From positions 31,430,164-31,494,163 of the forward strand of contig JAGTTD010000011.1 in the NCBI GenBank assembly GCA_018398585.1: DNA of 64,000 nucleotides. The letters run 5' to 3'. A program made the position numbers and the translations under genes. Positions 13,636-26,395 of the stretch are shown piece after piece (within the stretch, counting starts at the first letter, position 1; every line of letters starts with the position of its first letter). The notes under the pieces were generated by a model. The model did no database searches. It saw only the letters and a program-made list of their open reading frames with translations, and was not told the DNA's origin. This DNA comes from Simmondsia chinensis (taxonomy: Eukaryota; Streptophyta; Magnoliopsida; Caryophyllales; Simmondsiaceae).

Positions 13636-13903
13636 TATGATTTATAATTAAAAAAAAAAAAGACAGCAATGCATGAAATTTCGAGCTTAGAACACAGGAG
13701 TGATCCATCAAACTTGCATTCAATTTCGATCAAACTGTGGAAGGATTAGTTAATCATTAGGGTTAGACGACGGAGCTCACCGAGTGATCAGCGAGAGGGA
13801 TGTCGATACAACGTCGTTCAGGCGCGAATCATGAACCAGCAAAAAATAGAGAGAGAGAGAGAGAGAATTGTGTATAAAATTGATGACGACCATGAGTGCA
13901 TGC

Positions 13904-13941
<38 letters not shown>

Positions 13942-14221
13942 TAAAATATTGTGAGCCTTCAAGGATTCCTGATCAGATTCTTATTCAAACTCCTTTTTAG
14001 TTTTTACATGTATTTTTCTAAGATAATTACAAAAGTACGAAATTTATGTTTTAACAAAAGTTTTAATAAAATAAAAAAATTATCACTTAAGTACTTTAAG
14101 ATTTAAGTATTTATTAATTAAATATTATAATATTTTAGTATATATAATAAGATATCCTAAGTTTTAGATATTTTATTATTTAGGTACCCTAAAGTTTTAA
14201 AATTTTATCAATAGATAGAGT

Positions 14222-14500
14222 AACGTTCTTATGAGATGGTGAAAGCATGAGATAGGTGAATCCTGATCCTCCATTATAATAGACAGCCAAAATTTATTGA
14301 ACATTAAAAAAATAACAATTTACGTCTCATACCCTTTCATGAGGCAGAAAGAAAAAAAGGGTATTGGAGAAAAATTATTTTTTTCAATACTCAATAAATC
14401 TTAACCGTAAATTGTTATTTTTTTTTAATATCTAACAAATCATAGCAGTCCACTATAATAGAGGGATCGCTCCTCTCACGCTCTGACCCTCTTATAAGTA
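14222..14500. mobile_element. Foldback element (MITE)
   Basis: The left arm (around attataatagacagcc, then ataacaattta) is matched in inverted orientation by the right arm (taaattgttattttt, then ccactataatagagg). No coding capacity. TSD not resolved. Confidence 0.5.
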
Positions 14501-14502
14501 CA

Positions 14503-14752
14503 CCATATATATATATATATATATATGGTGAATATTAAATTAGAGCATTTGACTATGGTAAGATATGAGAACTTAAATTTCAGCCATTGAATTTAAAATA
14601 AAAGGTTGAGATTGCACATATAAAAATGTCCTAAAAACTCTCTCTCTCTTCTCCTCTTTATATATGCAATCTTAATCCTTCATTTTGAATTCAATGGCTA
14701 AAATTTAAACTCTTATATCTCATCATAGTCAAATATTCTTATTTGATATTTA

Positions 14753-14790
<38 letters not shown>
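14503..14790. mobile_element. Foldback element with about 100-bp arms inside a (TA)n tract
   Basis: The arms at about 14527-14620 and 14660-14753 are inverted copies (ggtgaatattaaatt versus the inverse of tttgatatttacc, with gccattgaatttaaaa near the middle). (TA)n runs flank both sides (14503-14524 and about 14755-14789), fitting insertion at a TA target by a Stowaway-like element. A CT microsatellite sits in the loop. Confidence 0.6.
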
Positions 14791-14791
<1 letters not shown>

Positions 14792-14920
14792 TCTATTTAC
14801 CATTCCTCTTTAACCAAAGGCAACTTATTTATTTTTCTTTATTTTTATCTCTTATTAAACAATACCCTTTTGTCCAAAAAAAATAAAATAAAATAAACAA
14901 TACACAAATAATAATGGGAT

Positions 14921-15022
14921 AATTTTTTAATTTAGATTTTTCTAGCATGCAGAAAAAGTGTTTTTCTACATGTGAAGAAAGAAAAAATTTCTGCATGCTA
15001 GAAAATCCAAATTTTTTTTATT
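14921..15022. repeat. Short imperfect hairpin
   Basis: ttctagcatgcagaaa and the inverse tttctgcatgctagaa are perfect complements separated by about 25 bases, with further pairing outside. It may be a tiny MITE. The interval 15023-15825 is AT-rich and I see no gene in it. Confidence 0.55.
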
Positions 15023-15825
15023 ATCCGCCTCTTTATCCCTTGCCCAACTGGCAACGTGACCTCAGTCACCGAAGTTAATTAAAAAGGACGAATTAATCAC
15101 CCAATTTAAACTTTAGACGATTTCATTTACCTAATTTCTAACATTTAAAAAATTTTATTACCTAATTTCAAATAAAAACTCAACATAATCACCGGAGTGA
15201 TTTCAAAATAATAAAGTTCATTTAATCAACTTTTAACGAAACTCCTAATTGACCGCTCCTATTACTTTAAAATGTTAATTCATCATTATTTTCAAGGGGA
15301 GCACCAACAATTATATTTTGAACATTACATAACCAAATACCAAAGAAAAATACATATTTTAAATATACAAATTTTATTAAAATAGATAAATCAAAAGAAG
15401 ATAAACTAAAAACAGCCGAAGAAAACACACCCTTAAAATGATTAATAAGATAATGTCTCAAGGTAATAAGTGCATTAACTTCATTTAATAGGAAAAAAAA
15501 AAGTACATTAGTGATAATTATATTAAAATGATTCAAAAATAAATATGAAACTTACATTTAAGGATAGTAGAAAGAAATACACCGTCATACAAAAACTATT
15601 TTGAGCTAATTACATTGTTATGCGATGGCTCGTAATATGATAAATAATATGCTTGACAGTGACCACGACACAATCTCTGCCGTCACGAGAAGAAGGCGCA
15701 CTAAAATGCCACGAATAGGGCACAGTTGATGGTTAACGACCAACTTGTTCCTAGCACCCTGTTTCTCATGACATTTTTGTGTTTTTTCTTGTGGTTTTTA
15801 GAACTTCCCATATATTACATATAAT

Positions 15826-16318
15826 ATAGGAAAATTATCACTTAAGTACCTGATGTTTGACCATTTATTATCGGAATACCTTAATGTTTCTATATATGCA
15901 ATGCAGTACTTGAAGTTAAACATTTATCATTTAGGTACCATAAAATATTAAAATTTTATCAATCAAATATCCTTTTGTAGAAATTCGAGAGATTTGCATT
16001 AAAAAATGCCGAAATGAAACATAATATACCAACAATATATTAATATCTTCACTAGAAATTAATGGTTTTTTGTCAAAGATTCTAGCATTAAGCATGATTT
16101 CAACAATGTTTAGAGAGTTCACATCAACATTCGTTAAACTTTTTTTTGACCGAATTTTGCCAAAAAATATCTTTAGTTATGTACTACATAAACTTTATGT
16201 GTAAAATTGGTCTTACAAAAATCCATCAAATTCCAACCCAAATCTCATATATATTGATAAGGTACCTAAATGATAAATGCTCAAGCTTTGAAGGTACTTA
16301 AGTGATAATTTCTCTATA
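15826..16318. mobile_element. MITE family with acttaagtacc termini
   Basis: Terminal inverted repeats gaaaattatcacttaagtacc and ggtacttaagtgataattt bound an AT-rich interior of about 490 bp. Related fragments occur near 14070-14220 and 33160-33330. It abuts the 3' end of COQ3. Confidence 0.6.
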
Positions 16319-16325
16319 ACATATA

Positions 16326-19300
16326 TTACGGGAGTGTATGAGTGCGGAGGGTGGATTTGGTACCAAAAGCAATGTAATTGACACTAGTATCCTCAGAAAG
16401 GGACCATCTTCCTGTCAAGGGATTGTACTCGAACCCCGCCATCTCTTTCACCTGCATCCACATACATACATGCAGAGCATGTTCGGGTTAGCTAGACGTT
16501 AGACGTGTAAATGAGCTGAGCTGAGCCCAAGCTCGTTTGGCTGGCCAACATTAGACGGGCTCCGGTTAAGTTATAAACTCATTGAGCATGGAAATAGAGC
16601 TCAGCTTCCATTTGACTTGATTGTGCTCGAACCGAGCTTACTAAGTTCGAAGCTAAGATTGTCTTGTCTAGGCTCATGTAAGTCCGATATAGGCTTGTTC
16701 AAGCTTGATTGGGCTTGAGTTCGGCTCATTTAGGCTCAAACTTAGTTTGATTGGACATATTTAAGTTCATAATTTATGTAGAGATAGGACGTCTGGACTT
16801 GATTAGGCTTGTGAGCCTCTTAGCTTGGGCTGAGCAATCCTTTTGAGCATTTTCATGCATCATCTCGCAAGGTCAGCTCATGTATGACTCTGATGCATAG
16901 GGTGTTACCGGTTTGGAACAAAAAACCAAAATTTGACCAGTTATTTGGGCTAGAACCGGTATTGGACCAGTTACTATATAGCCCAGTCCTTGGTCCTTGA
17001 TATAGTCCTTTTACCAATCTTGGGCAAGACTGGACTATTATTACTCAGTACGTCCTCAATTTGACATTTAAACCATTACTCATCTTCGGTCCAATATGGG
17101 CTTAAACCGATGAACTATCCTAACATAGCTTTCCCTAATCCAGCCGCACATCAGCATTCCCATGCACAAGAATACTCCCTCTCATGCACCCTCATGCGGG
17201 GCAGAAAGAAAAGTGGCACGGGTTATGATTCCAAAAACCAATGCGCAAAAGGGATATTAGGATAGAATGATCAAAGTTAGGTGCCTCGGGCTTACAGTGA
17301 TGGAAGATCGTTGAAGGATTAAGACGAGTTCTTCAGGAGTGATAAATTTCGACCATTCATGAGTACCCTTAGGAAGCTGCAGAATATCATAGATTCTGGT
17401 TAGGTGGTGGAAATTTGGAGCAAACATCTTAAAAAATCAACATTCGTAAGTTTGGAGTTAACTGATGTTTATTGAAGGCATGTTTGGCACTGTTTTCTGT
17501 TCATATATAATTTTGATATTTGAGGAAAAAACCAGCTCTTGTAAACATCTTTTTGTTTTTATTTTTGGTTTTTTATTTTCAGTCAAATTAGGAACAAACT
17601 AAAACAAGAAATCAAAAAAAAAAAAAAAATTCCAATATATGGCCTTTAATTTCTAAAACTTGTAATAGTAACAGAAACGATACAATACAAGGCCTAAGTA
17701 AACTTACTAGGCAGGGCGACATAACATCTTTTTTTTACCAGTAATCACGTCATATATAGTAAGGCATGTTTGGTATCATTTTCAATATATAGTTTTTTCA
17801 AGAAACTAAAAACCAGATTTTGAAACCAGAAAAAATCATTTCTAAATATGATTTTCAGTTTCTAAAAAACCCAAAGACTATAAATAGAAAACAATACTAA
17901 ACAGGCCTTAAAGTGCAATGATCAACAGCAGTTAAATATATTACAGGAAGAATCATACCCAATGCAGAACATATTCTGCAGCAAGGATGGCAGTGGCATA
18001 TGCCTTCATAGAGCGATTAATTGTAGAGATTATAGTAGCTCCATTAGCAACTGTTAATTCTGCCAGAGATTTGCAGAAATCGGTTGGATCTGCTACATGC
18101 TCAATCACCTAATGGTGAGGGGAAAAGCAACGATGTTGATTTTTCTTCTCTCTAAAACACTTAAAAATTTTTTGTCTTTCTAACTAAATGAAATTGTTTC
18201 ATTCTACAAACTTATAAGTTTTATGCTTGGCCAAATTGAAATTGAAGTGAAACATAGGAAACAAAATTACGACGAAAAACATTTTCCCCTATGTTTTCCT
18301 ATTTCAACGAGGGGGAGTCAATTTCCCCTCACTGATGGAAAATATTGTCCATATAGGTATTTGCTGTTATGAAGTTATGTAAAGAAACAATGGAATTAGG
18401 ACGGAAATATTTTCCATCAAGACAAAAGAAATCTAAGTAAAATCAATTTCCAATTATAAGAAAGGGAAAGTTTATAGTTTGTTCGGCTCCTTCATCTTTT
18501 TCGGAGCACTTGCGCCATCAAGAAGCAAGAGTGAAAGGGAATCATCATACCTCTAAAGCAAGCACAGCGTCGAACTTTCTCTGCTCTTCAACCAATTTCT
18601 CTGTTCATGTACATTTCTAATGAATCAAACATATGGGAAAGACATAAGGGAAAGACGGTTACTAATAGATATCAAAGACCTGCATCGCAAGCAAAAGACA
18701 TGACACAGAGATCAAATATCACTATAATCCATGCCTTCTCAATGCCTTAACTAAAAGCACAAATCATATCAGCTGGAAAGAATAAGCAGATGTATTGTCC
18801 GAAGTCAATGAAGCGCTATAACAACCGGCTTCAATAGGTAGGCATTTGAATGCCAGTTTTGAACAAAACCATCCAATGTCAGGCGACATCTAACAAGCGA
18901 TATGCTTGGTTGTTTCCAATTCACTTCACAATAATAACTCCTGTTATGCTATAGTAAATTGGAAGAAATGGTGCATCCAAATCAAAGCAATGGATGCATT
19001 AAAAAGCAGCTAATAATACCAAGTCAATGAAGTCATGTATAAAAAATGATAAAATCAGGTCATCCAGAATGATGGGAATGAAATAAAACCAGAAAGATGT
19101 CAGAGGATAGAAAGCAACTAAACAAGTCAGACAAGTTCTTGACCAACTCAGAGATATAAAAGATCGACATGTACCAGCTGTAGTGCAGAGATATTCGATC
19201 TCTGAAGTAACGGGATCCAGCTCCTGTACACATTAACAATATTGACAAATTAGATAATTAGCAGACGAAAGTGAGTGCACATGCACAATATATTGTCACA

Positions 19301-22300
19301 AAAGAGCTTGCTAAGCTCGAGGCTCAGCTCAAATGCATTATGCTCGGCTAGGGTTTGGCTCTCGGCTCGAAGCTCGCCAAGCTCGGAAACTTCAAGTTCG
19401 AGCTCAGATCTTCAAAAGGTTCGGGCTCAGCTCGGTTAAGCTTGAACTTACCTTGGCAAGCTCCTAACTAAGCTTGCAATATTTGGGCTTATATAAGCTT
19501 AATCTAGGTTTGCTTGGACTTGTTTAAGCTTGGGTTCGGCTCATTTAGGCTGAAATTTGGCTCAATTAGGCATATTTTAGATAATATGTTATATTTAGTA
19601 AGGCTCGTTTGCGCTCACAAGCTTACGAGTTCGAGCTTTGCCAGGCTCGGGCTCGGCTTGATAAACTATACGAGCCAGCTATGCTCTACTTGAGCTCGAT
19701 ATGAGCCAAGCATTTCGAGTTTTATGACAAGTCGGCTCATGAGGGATCGTGAGCTGGCTCAGCAAATTTACAGCCCTAGCTGTAAATTAGAAAGGAGGCT
19801 TCCATCAAGTACATGCATGAACATACAGCATGAACACGTGCAATCTTGATATTCTTATCCACTGCATCGACGCCAGTAACAGTAGCTCCCATTCGAGCCA
19901 AAGGCTGTAACGAAGAAAAAGACACATCACATTTACATAGAATCACATCAAATATGGTTTCTCATTGAAAATAGTCAAATTAAAGAAGCAGCCTCTTTGC
20001 CGTATCTCGTTCTTTAGTAAAGCCAGCACAAAGGGAAACAATAACCAATGGAAGAGATTACATCAAGAAGGAATAATACAACCACTCGTGTCCAGAAATG
20101 CATACTTGGTTCAAACTTCAAACAACCAAACCCTAGTTGGTTTAGACAGCCAACAACCAGCTGTATGACAGGATACCCTTGATGCAGATACTAGTAAGGA
20201 AATACAAGTAAGCTCAACTCATTTTCCGACCCCACCATCAGTGCTTATAGTCAAGGAAAACATCCAATCATCCTGAAGTCAACATAATTCACCATATTAT
20301 TTATTTTATAGTCAAACAATCAAACATATTTCACCACATTATTCATTTTATAGTCAAATCATCAAAACATATTTCACCACAGCTCCTACAAGGCTACAAA
20401 AAACGATGACTGGAAGCAGTGCGAAGAATAGTATACCTCTGACAATATTCCACCTCCACAACCAACATCAACAAACTTCAACCCTTCAAATGGCCTAGGA
20501 TTATCTGGATCTTTTCTGAAAAAAGGAAGTAAGGTGAAAAGCAGTGAAGATTGATGCTTTAATAACAGAATGATATAGAAGCGGGAATGATAATCCACTA
20601 CAACCTGGAACAGTAAAAATAACAGTGACCACACTGTCACTGTCCCACTATGTGCATGATTCAATCCTCTATTGCCATCATGCTCATTTTGGTGTGACAA
20701 TTTCAGATGCTCGATAATCCTTGGATTCTCCTTGAGAAGATAAGGGAGGGGAAAAACACCACAGTAAGAGAAAGTAAAATCTACCTGAAATGATGGCAGA
20801 GTGTGGAACGGATAAAAGCAAGCCTTGTCGGATTTAAAGCATGTAGTGGTTTAAATGGTCCATCAGCATCCCACCTAATTGTAATATGAGAAATACTATA
20901 TTATAATTCATAAAGCGAAGAGATCACACTGTGGACCATGTACATTTGGAAACATCATCTCATACATACAAGACTAGCATTGCAATCAACTACCTCTTCC
21001 CCTTGCACACACCCCCCCCCCCCCCAAAGTGAAAAAAGATCCCGTTTAACCTGGACGGGAGAATCTTATCAAAGAAATGGAGGAATAGAAAGGGCAAATC
21101 TCGTAACTTAGAAGAATAATTATGGGTCATCGGGCCGCTCTAATGGAAAATATAAACAAAACCAATGCATTAATAAGAGTACCCGACTACAAAACACATT
21201 AGCAATGTTATACTGGAAACACATTGAATGAATATTTCTGGAGTGGAAACATCATCCAACTTAACAGAAGAAGGAAAAGAACATTTTTTTTATGCTGAGA
21301 TTATATCTTAGCAGAAGATGAAAACCCCAATTACTTTACTTATATGCGCCTTTTTTTAAGTTTAGACCAACGTTTTCAGTCTGTACTAATCACCTCTTTG
21401 ACAAAACAGATCTTTTCAAAAATTTAATTAGGTTTGGAGTCAAGCAGTACTGAGTGTCCTTGCTAAATAACCCATCACTCAAGGAGTAAGCTTCCAACAC
21501 TATACAACATATTTTTGAGTCGGAAATGTTCCCATTACACGTGGCCGCTCCATAAATTCTACCGGTATACCTTGATTCGCAGACCATGAGCCATCAAATT
21601 CAACCTTTGGGCATCTGCAGGGAGTGGGATTTCATCATTGAAATATCATACTCTTAACTTTATCTTAATATTGATGCAACTGTAAACCAACCAATCAGTT
21701 CTCATTACATAATCAAAGCTGTAATGTAGTTTTGCAAATTTATTTACACCAGCAAGCTACGACATCAATGTCCCAAATCAACACCAACACATTCTTTCCT
21801 CTGCATATAATAAGATTCATAAAACCCCACTTCACATCGAACCAACTATCTCAAAACGCTTAAGCTGATGGGTGAAGGCCCATAATTGATTTTATACTCT
21901 AAAATGTCGGGTTTGATACTTTAACATGCGGAATCATGCAAATACCAAGCGTGATAATGCACAGGTCCACCCATACCTTATGCCTGAATGATACAATCAA
22001 GAAAGGGGGAAAATGAATTCCACGTTAGTGGGCTAAGTAAATGCATGCCAACATATATACCCAAGGAGTTGTTTCATTCATTGCCAATTGGCTTTGGAAT
22101 GTAAACTTCTACAGTTTGTAACACTGAAATATATTAATATTAATAATAGGGGTTAGTGATATTCAAACTCGTAACCTCTTGGCCAATGAGGTTTTGATTC
22201 CACATCAATGAACCAACTATCTAAGAGCTAAACCTGATGGGTATAGATTCCAAAATTGGTTTCATACTCTAACACTAATCAATGTACAACTTAATCAGCC

Positions 22301-22674
22301 CACACAAAACACAAAAAAGTACAACTTTCAAACCAACAACACAAACAACGATTAAAAACTCGCAAACACGAAACTCACCATGTCGCAGCAATGGCGGAGA
22401 ATTTAGCCAACTCTTCCTCATTCAAAGACGACTTACTGGAAACCCTAGCGGCATTTCCGACACTTTCGGCGCTTCTAGAAGCAGATGATTCCTTCAAAAT
22501 CGACTGAGCAGAATCCGAATAACAACGGAAACATCCAAATTCTTCCAAATTGACACCAATCGGAAGATTCCGATGAGAATTACGACGATAATTTAGGAGG
22601 TGAGGAGAGAGAAAGTAACGATCGATGTAATTCTGCAGCGGTTTCTTCAGTCGGCTTACTATTCTGAGAGCCAT
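16326..22674 (-). CDS. COQ3: COQ3 ubiquinone biosynthesis O-methyltransferase, mitochondrial
   Basis: Nine minus-strand exons: 22379-22674, 20785-20874, 20437-20515, 19827-19904, 19175-19223, 18548-18597, 17959-18108, 17296-17376 and 16326-16451. All have GT-AG borders and compatible phases, totalling 999 nt (332 residues and stop). COQ3 performs both O-methylations of the ubiquinone ring at the matrix side of the inner mitochondrial membrane, using S-adenosylmethionine. SAM motif I is VDVGCGGG (residues 144-151), and TGVDA supplies the acidic motif II residue (Asp168). AVLALEVIEHV and LPKGTHEW are family blocks. The first about 90 residues are basic and Arg/Ser-rich, fitting a mitochondrial presequence. 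Introns carry several transposon copies but the exons are intact. Length is close to the Arabidopsis protein. Confidence 0.96.
16503..16900. repeat. GCTCGA-rich TIR element copy
   Basis: It begins with gacgtgtaaatgagctgag, like the TAGGGGTGTAAATGAG-type terminus of this family, and continues with GCTCGA-related motifs and the gcttgtgagcctcttag segment. The right end is degraded. It lies in the last COQ3 intron. Confidence 0.5.
17760..17910. mobile_element. Compact MITE, 151 bp
   Basis: Ends taaggcatgtttggtatc and gatactaaacaggcctta-type inverse form a near-perfect inverted repeat, with aaactaaaaaccag and its inverse inside. Diverged relatives appear near 940, 8310, 17470, 36190 and 50240. 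Located in a COQ3 intron. Confidence 0.7.
19311..19763. repeat. GCTCGA-rich TIR element copy, left end truncated
   Basis: GCTCGA-type motifs run to a right terminus aaatttacagcccta (inverse tagggctgtaaattt), the family end. The left terminus is not preserved. It lies in a COQ3 intron. Confidence 0.55.
21833..22274 (-). mobile_element. TRIM-like LTR element with enlarged internal region
   Basis: On the minus strand a 5' LTR begins tgttagagtatgaaacc (ending near 22200), with the family leader AAGAGGTTACGAGTTTGAAT downstream. A 3' LTR (attttagagtataaaatc, then cacccatcagcttaagc) lies at about 21833-21905. The internal part is about 150 bp longer than in the 58.6-kb copy. The PBS is degraded and the TSD is unresolved. 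It sits in the first COQ3 intron. Confidence 0.6.
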
Positions 22675-22677
22675 TGC

Positions 22678-22678
<1 letters not shown>

Positions 22679-22719
<41 letters not shown>

Positions 22720-22797
22720 GTGGAAGTAGCGGCGGAGAAGCCGGTGACGCGGTGGTTTTTGGAAATGAATTTTTCTTTTTTTTTTTTTTTTTTTTTA
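22679..22797. repeat. (GA)n microsatellite and oligo-T run upstream of COQ3
   Basis: (GA)n at 22679-22715 is (CT)n in the COQ3 sense strand just before its start codon, a common form of plant 5' leader. A long T run lies at about 22775-22796. Confidence 0.8.
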
Positions 22798-22951
22798 TTT
22801 GTTTCATTCATCTTAGACTGTTTGATGTGGGCCGGTCTTCAAGAAGTTGGGCCTCATCATTGGCCCATCAAGAGACATGAATCCTCAGCCTACTAGTGAG
22901 TGAGTAGTCTAAGAACCTGTTGGTTAAACTTTTTTTTTTTTTTTAAATATT

Positions 22952-23612
22952 TGGGTAAATTACAAAAAATTCCCTTATTTTTTACTTTAAAAACAGAAAA
23001 TCTCCTCTCACAAAACTCCTTTACTTTAAAAAATTTATTACTTAACCCTATGCAACTTTTTTGACCATTTTGCCCCTTAAAAGTGGGGGAATTAAATGTT
23101 TAATTTTATTTTTAGAAAGAAGTTTTATATAATTAGGTAAAAATTTGAAATTTTATATTTTTAATAAAAGAATTAAGGAGATTTTCTACATTCATAAAAA
23201 TATAATTACTTATAGTAATGATATTATAAATTTAGAAAATAAAAAGTAGTTTTAAAATTTTCATAAAAATATTATGAGGATAAAATAAAAGATTTTTTTT
23301 TTTTTTGTTGATGTTATAATTTCACTACTATAATAAATTAAAATAATAATTTTTATAGATATAGAAAACCCACTTTTTTTTTTTAATATATAAAAATTCT
23401 TATTTTTTCTCAAAATATATAACCCCTACCTAAAAATAAAATCAAACACTTAACTATTTTGTTTTGAACGAAAAAAATGGTCAAAATAAGTTATTTGGGG
23501 GCAAAGTGATAATTTTTTAAGAGTAAGGGGACTTAGTGAATGGTTTTATTTGCGAGAAAATTTTTTGTTATTGAAGCAAAAATCAGAGGGTTTCCTATAA
23601 TTTATCCAAAAT
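22952..23612. mobile_element. Long inverted-repeat MITE
   Basis: The left arm gggtaaattacaaaaaattc through ttgaccattttgcccc is matched inversely by gggggcaaagtgata through ggtttcctataatttatcc. Arms are about 150 bp or more and the interior is AT-rich. No coding capacity. Confidence 0.6.
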
Positions 23613-24174
23613 AATTTTAGAAAAACGTTTTTTAGGAAGGAAGTTTGACTTGGAAATAAATGTGCTTCTAAATAGAAATAAAAGTTTTTTTCGTACTTTT
23701 AATTAGAAGTATAAAAGTAGTATTTGTCTTTTAAAGAAAAAGTAAAAGTAAAAACTGAAAAATTGTTAAATGAAATGCTCCTCGTGAAAGCACTATTTAA
23801 ATAAGTGTTTCTTCTGGACAAAAAAAATAAATAAATAAATAGTTCTTTCACAACTTGGTTAAACATATCATAAATATTTTGAATTTATCTCTCTATACTC
23901 TCAACTAGAGTAGGTTATATTGAGCTCAAAGCTTAGCTATCATGCTTCGATCATTGTTGGTGCCTTTTCTTATAACATTTTAGGTAACCGCCTCGAGCTT
24001 GATCTTCCAATCTTTAGTAGTGACTTTGACAACTACCTCGAATGCTTACTTCCCTTGAATTAATTTTTATCACGTGTCAACAATGTGCCTCATTAATCAA
24101 AACGTAGTCCTTCCCAACTTCTTCAAGCATGTCAAAAACAAGTTGACCCATTACAAATTCAAATTTAACCCAGT
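23613..24174. other. Intergenic, no gene seen
   Basis: AT-rich at its left and mixed at its right. I see no coding frame or RNA gene. Confidence 0.5.
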
Positions 24175-24192
24175 TACTTAAACAAGATACCC

Positions 24193-24246
24193 CCAGACCC
24201 CGCGCAAGCGGGAGCCCTTGTGGTACTGGGCATGTTGTTGTTGTTG
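24193..24246 (+). mobile_element. Extremely 5'-truncated SINE (54 bp)
   Basis: Only the last part of the body (CCCGCGCAAGCGGGAGCCC, CACTGGG-like segment) and the (TTG)n tail remain. A perfect 18-bp duplication tacttaaacaagataccc flanks it (24175-24192 and 24247-24264). Confidence 0.9.
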
Positions 24247-24722
24247 TACTTAAACAAGATACCCATATTAACCCAAATGAAACCCAGCCCCAAAAATCCC
24301 GACCCAATCACCCGAACTCATTATCTCCACATCACGTTCATGTTATGTCAGATTTTACCGGCTCTAATCACAAGCATCACAAGCAACAAAGTGTACGAAA
24401 ACAAATATAAGTTCAAAGTTGAGAGAACTAAGTCAAGCAAGTAATGAAGTAAAGGGGGTGCAGGGAGAGTTGCCAAAAATGTAGAAAGAGGGGGCCCTTG
24501 GCAAGGGCATGTATAGGTGAGTGAGTGGGCTTTATGCCATCCCTGTATAATATAAATAGGGCCAGTCCCGACATTCTCGGGATCTTAAGTAAAATTTTTA
24601 AATAGAACCTTTTATATAATAATTTTTCTTTTAAAACTTATCAATATTAATAATTATTACTTTAAAAATGATAATCTCTAAAATTTGGAGCTTCCAAATG
24701 AATACTTGGATTGCTGACTTTT

Positions 24723-25710
24723 TTTTAAAAATGACCCAATTTTAAAAAATATTTAAAAAAGTAACCTCTTTTAAAAAAAATTTAGCAATCTAACCTACTT
24801 TGTCAGATAAAGTGGGAAGGTGCCGTTTGAAATAAATGGCGCCATTCCGAACGGTGCCTTTGGCAAGAAATATATAGGCTCCGTTTGAAATGGCGCCATT
24901 AATTGAAAGGCGCGGAACGGTCATTAGGTAATCCAAACGGCAGTGAACACCACGTCTCCACCCCCAGCTCACGACGCCTCCCCTCCACACCCTTTTCCAC
25001 CTCCTCAACCACAATATATATGCTTTAAACTTAGGAACGGGGGCTCGGGCAATTGTAGGCTCATCGTCATCATCTGGTTCAGCCTCACAAGCGTTAATAT
25101 CCACATCTGCATCTTCATCAGATACGTCAGAGTCATTGTTAGCATAAGATCTATCAAACATACTTCTGTCTTCGTTTCCGATGATTGCTCCCATCAATGA
25201 AACGTTAGCATCAATGATTCTAGACGGGCCAAAAGCTTCAAATTGAGAACATGATGCATGAAGTTCAGATCTTCCCGCAACATCCACAACATTTACGTAT
25301 AACTGTATGCATGCCCCCATATTTTCCACTGCCACCTCAAACATAGACCTCAAATTCATCGGAACGACGTTTTTAATTAATGACGCCGTTTCAAATGGCA
25401 CCTATACATTCCAACGCAATTTTGGAGCTGACGTAACAAACTACGCGAGCCTCCCAACGAAGCCAGCTATGTGCTGTACGGCTCCCGCGAAGCGAATGAA
25501 GGTAAGCTCGAAGGCTGAGCGTCCATGTCACAGAATCTTTCTCAAAAGCAAGTGGCCCTCATAACTAGCTTTCACTAAACGGCGCCTATACATTTTTTTC
25601 CTAAAAACGGCGCCTTCCCATTTTATCTGATAAAGTAGGTTAGATTGCTAAAAATTTTTTAAAGAAGGTTACTTTTTTAAATATTTTTTTAAATTGGGTC
25701 ATTTTTAAAA
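24723..25710 (-). mobile_element. Mutator-like element, non-autonomous, about 988 bp
   Basis: Terminal inverted repeats of about 105 bp (left from 24723 ttttaaaaatgaccc to gggaaggtgccgtt; right the inverse, ending 25710) define the element. The flanks ctgactttt and ctaagtttg agree at 6 of 9 positions, a possible decayed 9-bp TSD. The minus strand is open from 25401 to about 24790. Its beginning (SMFEVAVENMGACIQLYVNV, then an Asp/Glu-rich run ending DDDDEPT) resembles the N-terminal region of plant MULE transposases, with no catalytic domain. It is a deletion derivative. GGCGCC-containing inner repeats lie near both ends. Confidence 0.7.
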
Positions 25711-25909
25711 CTAAGTTTGGTTTGCTTAGGTTATATTCGGCCTTGAATATAAAGTTTTTTATATCTTCATTATTTATAACTTTTTTTTACCCTTTTTTTG
25801 TTGCCTGACACAGTGCTCTCCAACGTTAATGCAACCAGCATCCACAGTGCCTCCCCTCTTCCTCAGTTCTGTGGCATAAAACGTACGGACAACTATGTTA
25901 AAGTATGCG

Positions 25910-26395
25910 GTTTTTTTTTTTTTTTACTGAAAACTATCTAAATTTTAGGTATAATTTTAAAAAATTACTTAAACTTTCTGATTTTTTAAAGTGATACCTA
26001 AATTTTTTAAATATTTTTAATATTACACCTTAATGTTGAAGTGATTAACATCCGTTAAGTTTTGTTGATGTGGCCTTTGAAAAAAAAAAAAAAAAAAAAG
26101 ATAATTTTAAAAGGTTGAATTTACATTATAAATAATTTTAAAATATTTTAAATAATATTTTAAACATCTAAAAAGTATGTAAATATTTGAAAAAATATTT
26201 TTTATATTAAAAAAACATTTTTTTTAAATGGCACATCATTAAAAACTAATGGTGTTAACATTAAGGTATAATATTGATAAAATTTTAAAAAATTTAGGTG
26301 ACTTTGAAAAATTAGAAATGTAGGCGATTTTTTGAAACTGCACTTAAAATTTAAGTGATTTTCGGTAAAATATCCTGAAGGATAAAATCATTTTT
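25910..26395. mobile_element. Foldback MITE family C
   Basis: The left arm (actatctaaattttagg through acaccttaatgttgaag) and right arm (ggtgttaacattaaggtata through cacttaaaatttaagtgatttt) are inverted. A second, interrupted member lies at about 62605-63690. The interior contains a long A run at about 26080-26099. Confidence 0.6.

Larger units (their letters stand above)
11395..13980 (-). other. Probable 5' leader and leader intron of the Elongin-like gene
   Basis: On the minus strand an acceptor (atgcag at about 11453) lies upstream of the start codon, and a possible donor CACTCG|gtgagc lies at about 13780. That suggests a leader intron of about 2.3 kb. It hosts a tRNA-type SINE, a TRIM remnant and a MITE. 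(GA)n tracts at about 13848-13866 and 13918-13941 would be CT-rich leader or promoter sequence, common in plant promoters. No coding exon is seen. Confidence 0.4.

Noticed and set aside
16425..16445. tRNA T-arm-like sequence (actcgaaccccgcc)
   Set aside because: It is the antisense of the last COQ3 exon and no cloverleaf can be formed around it.
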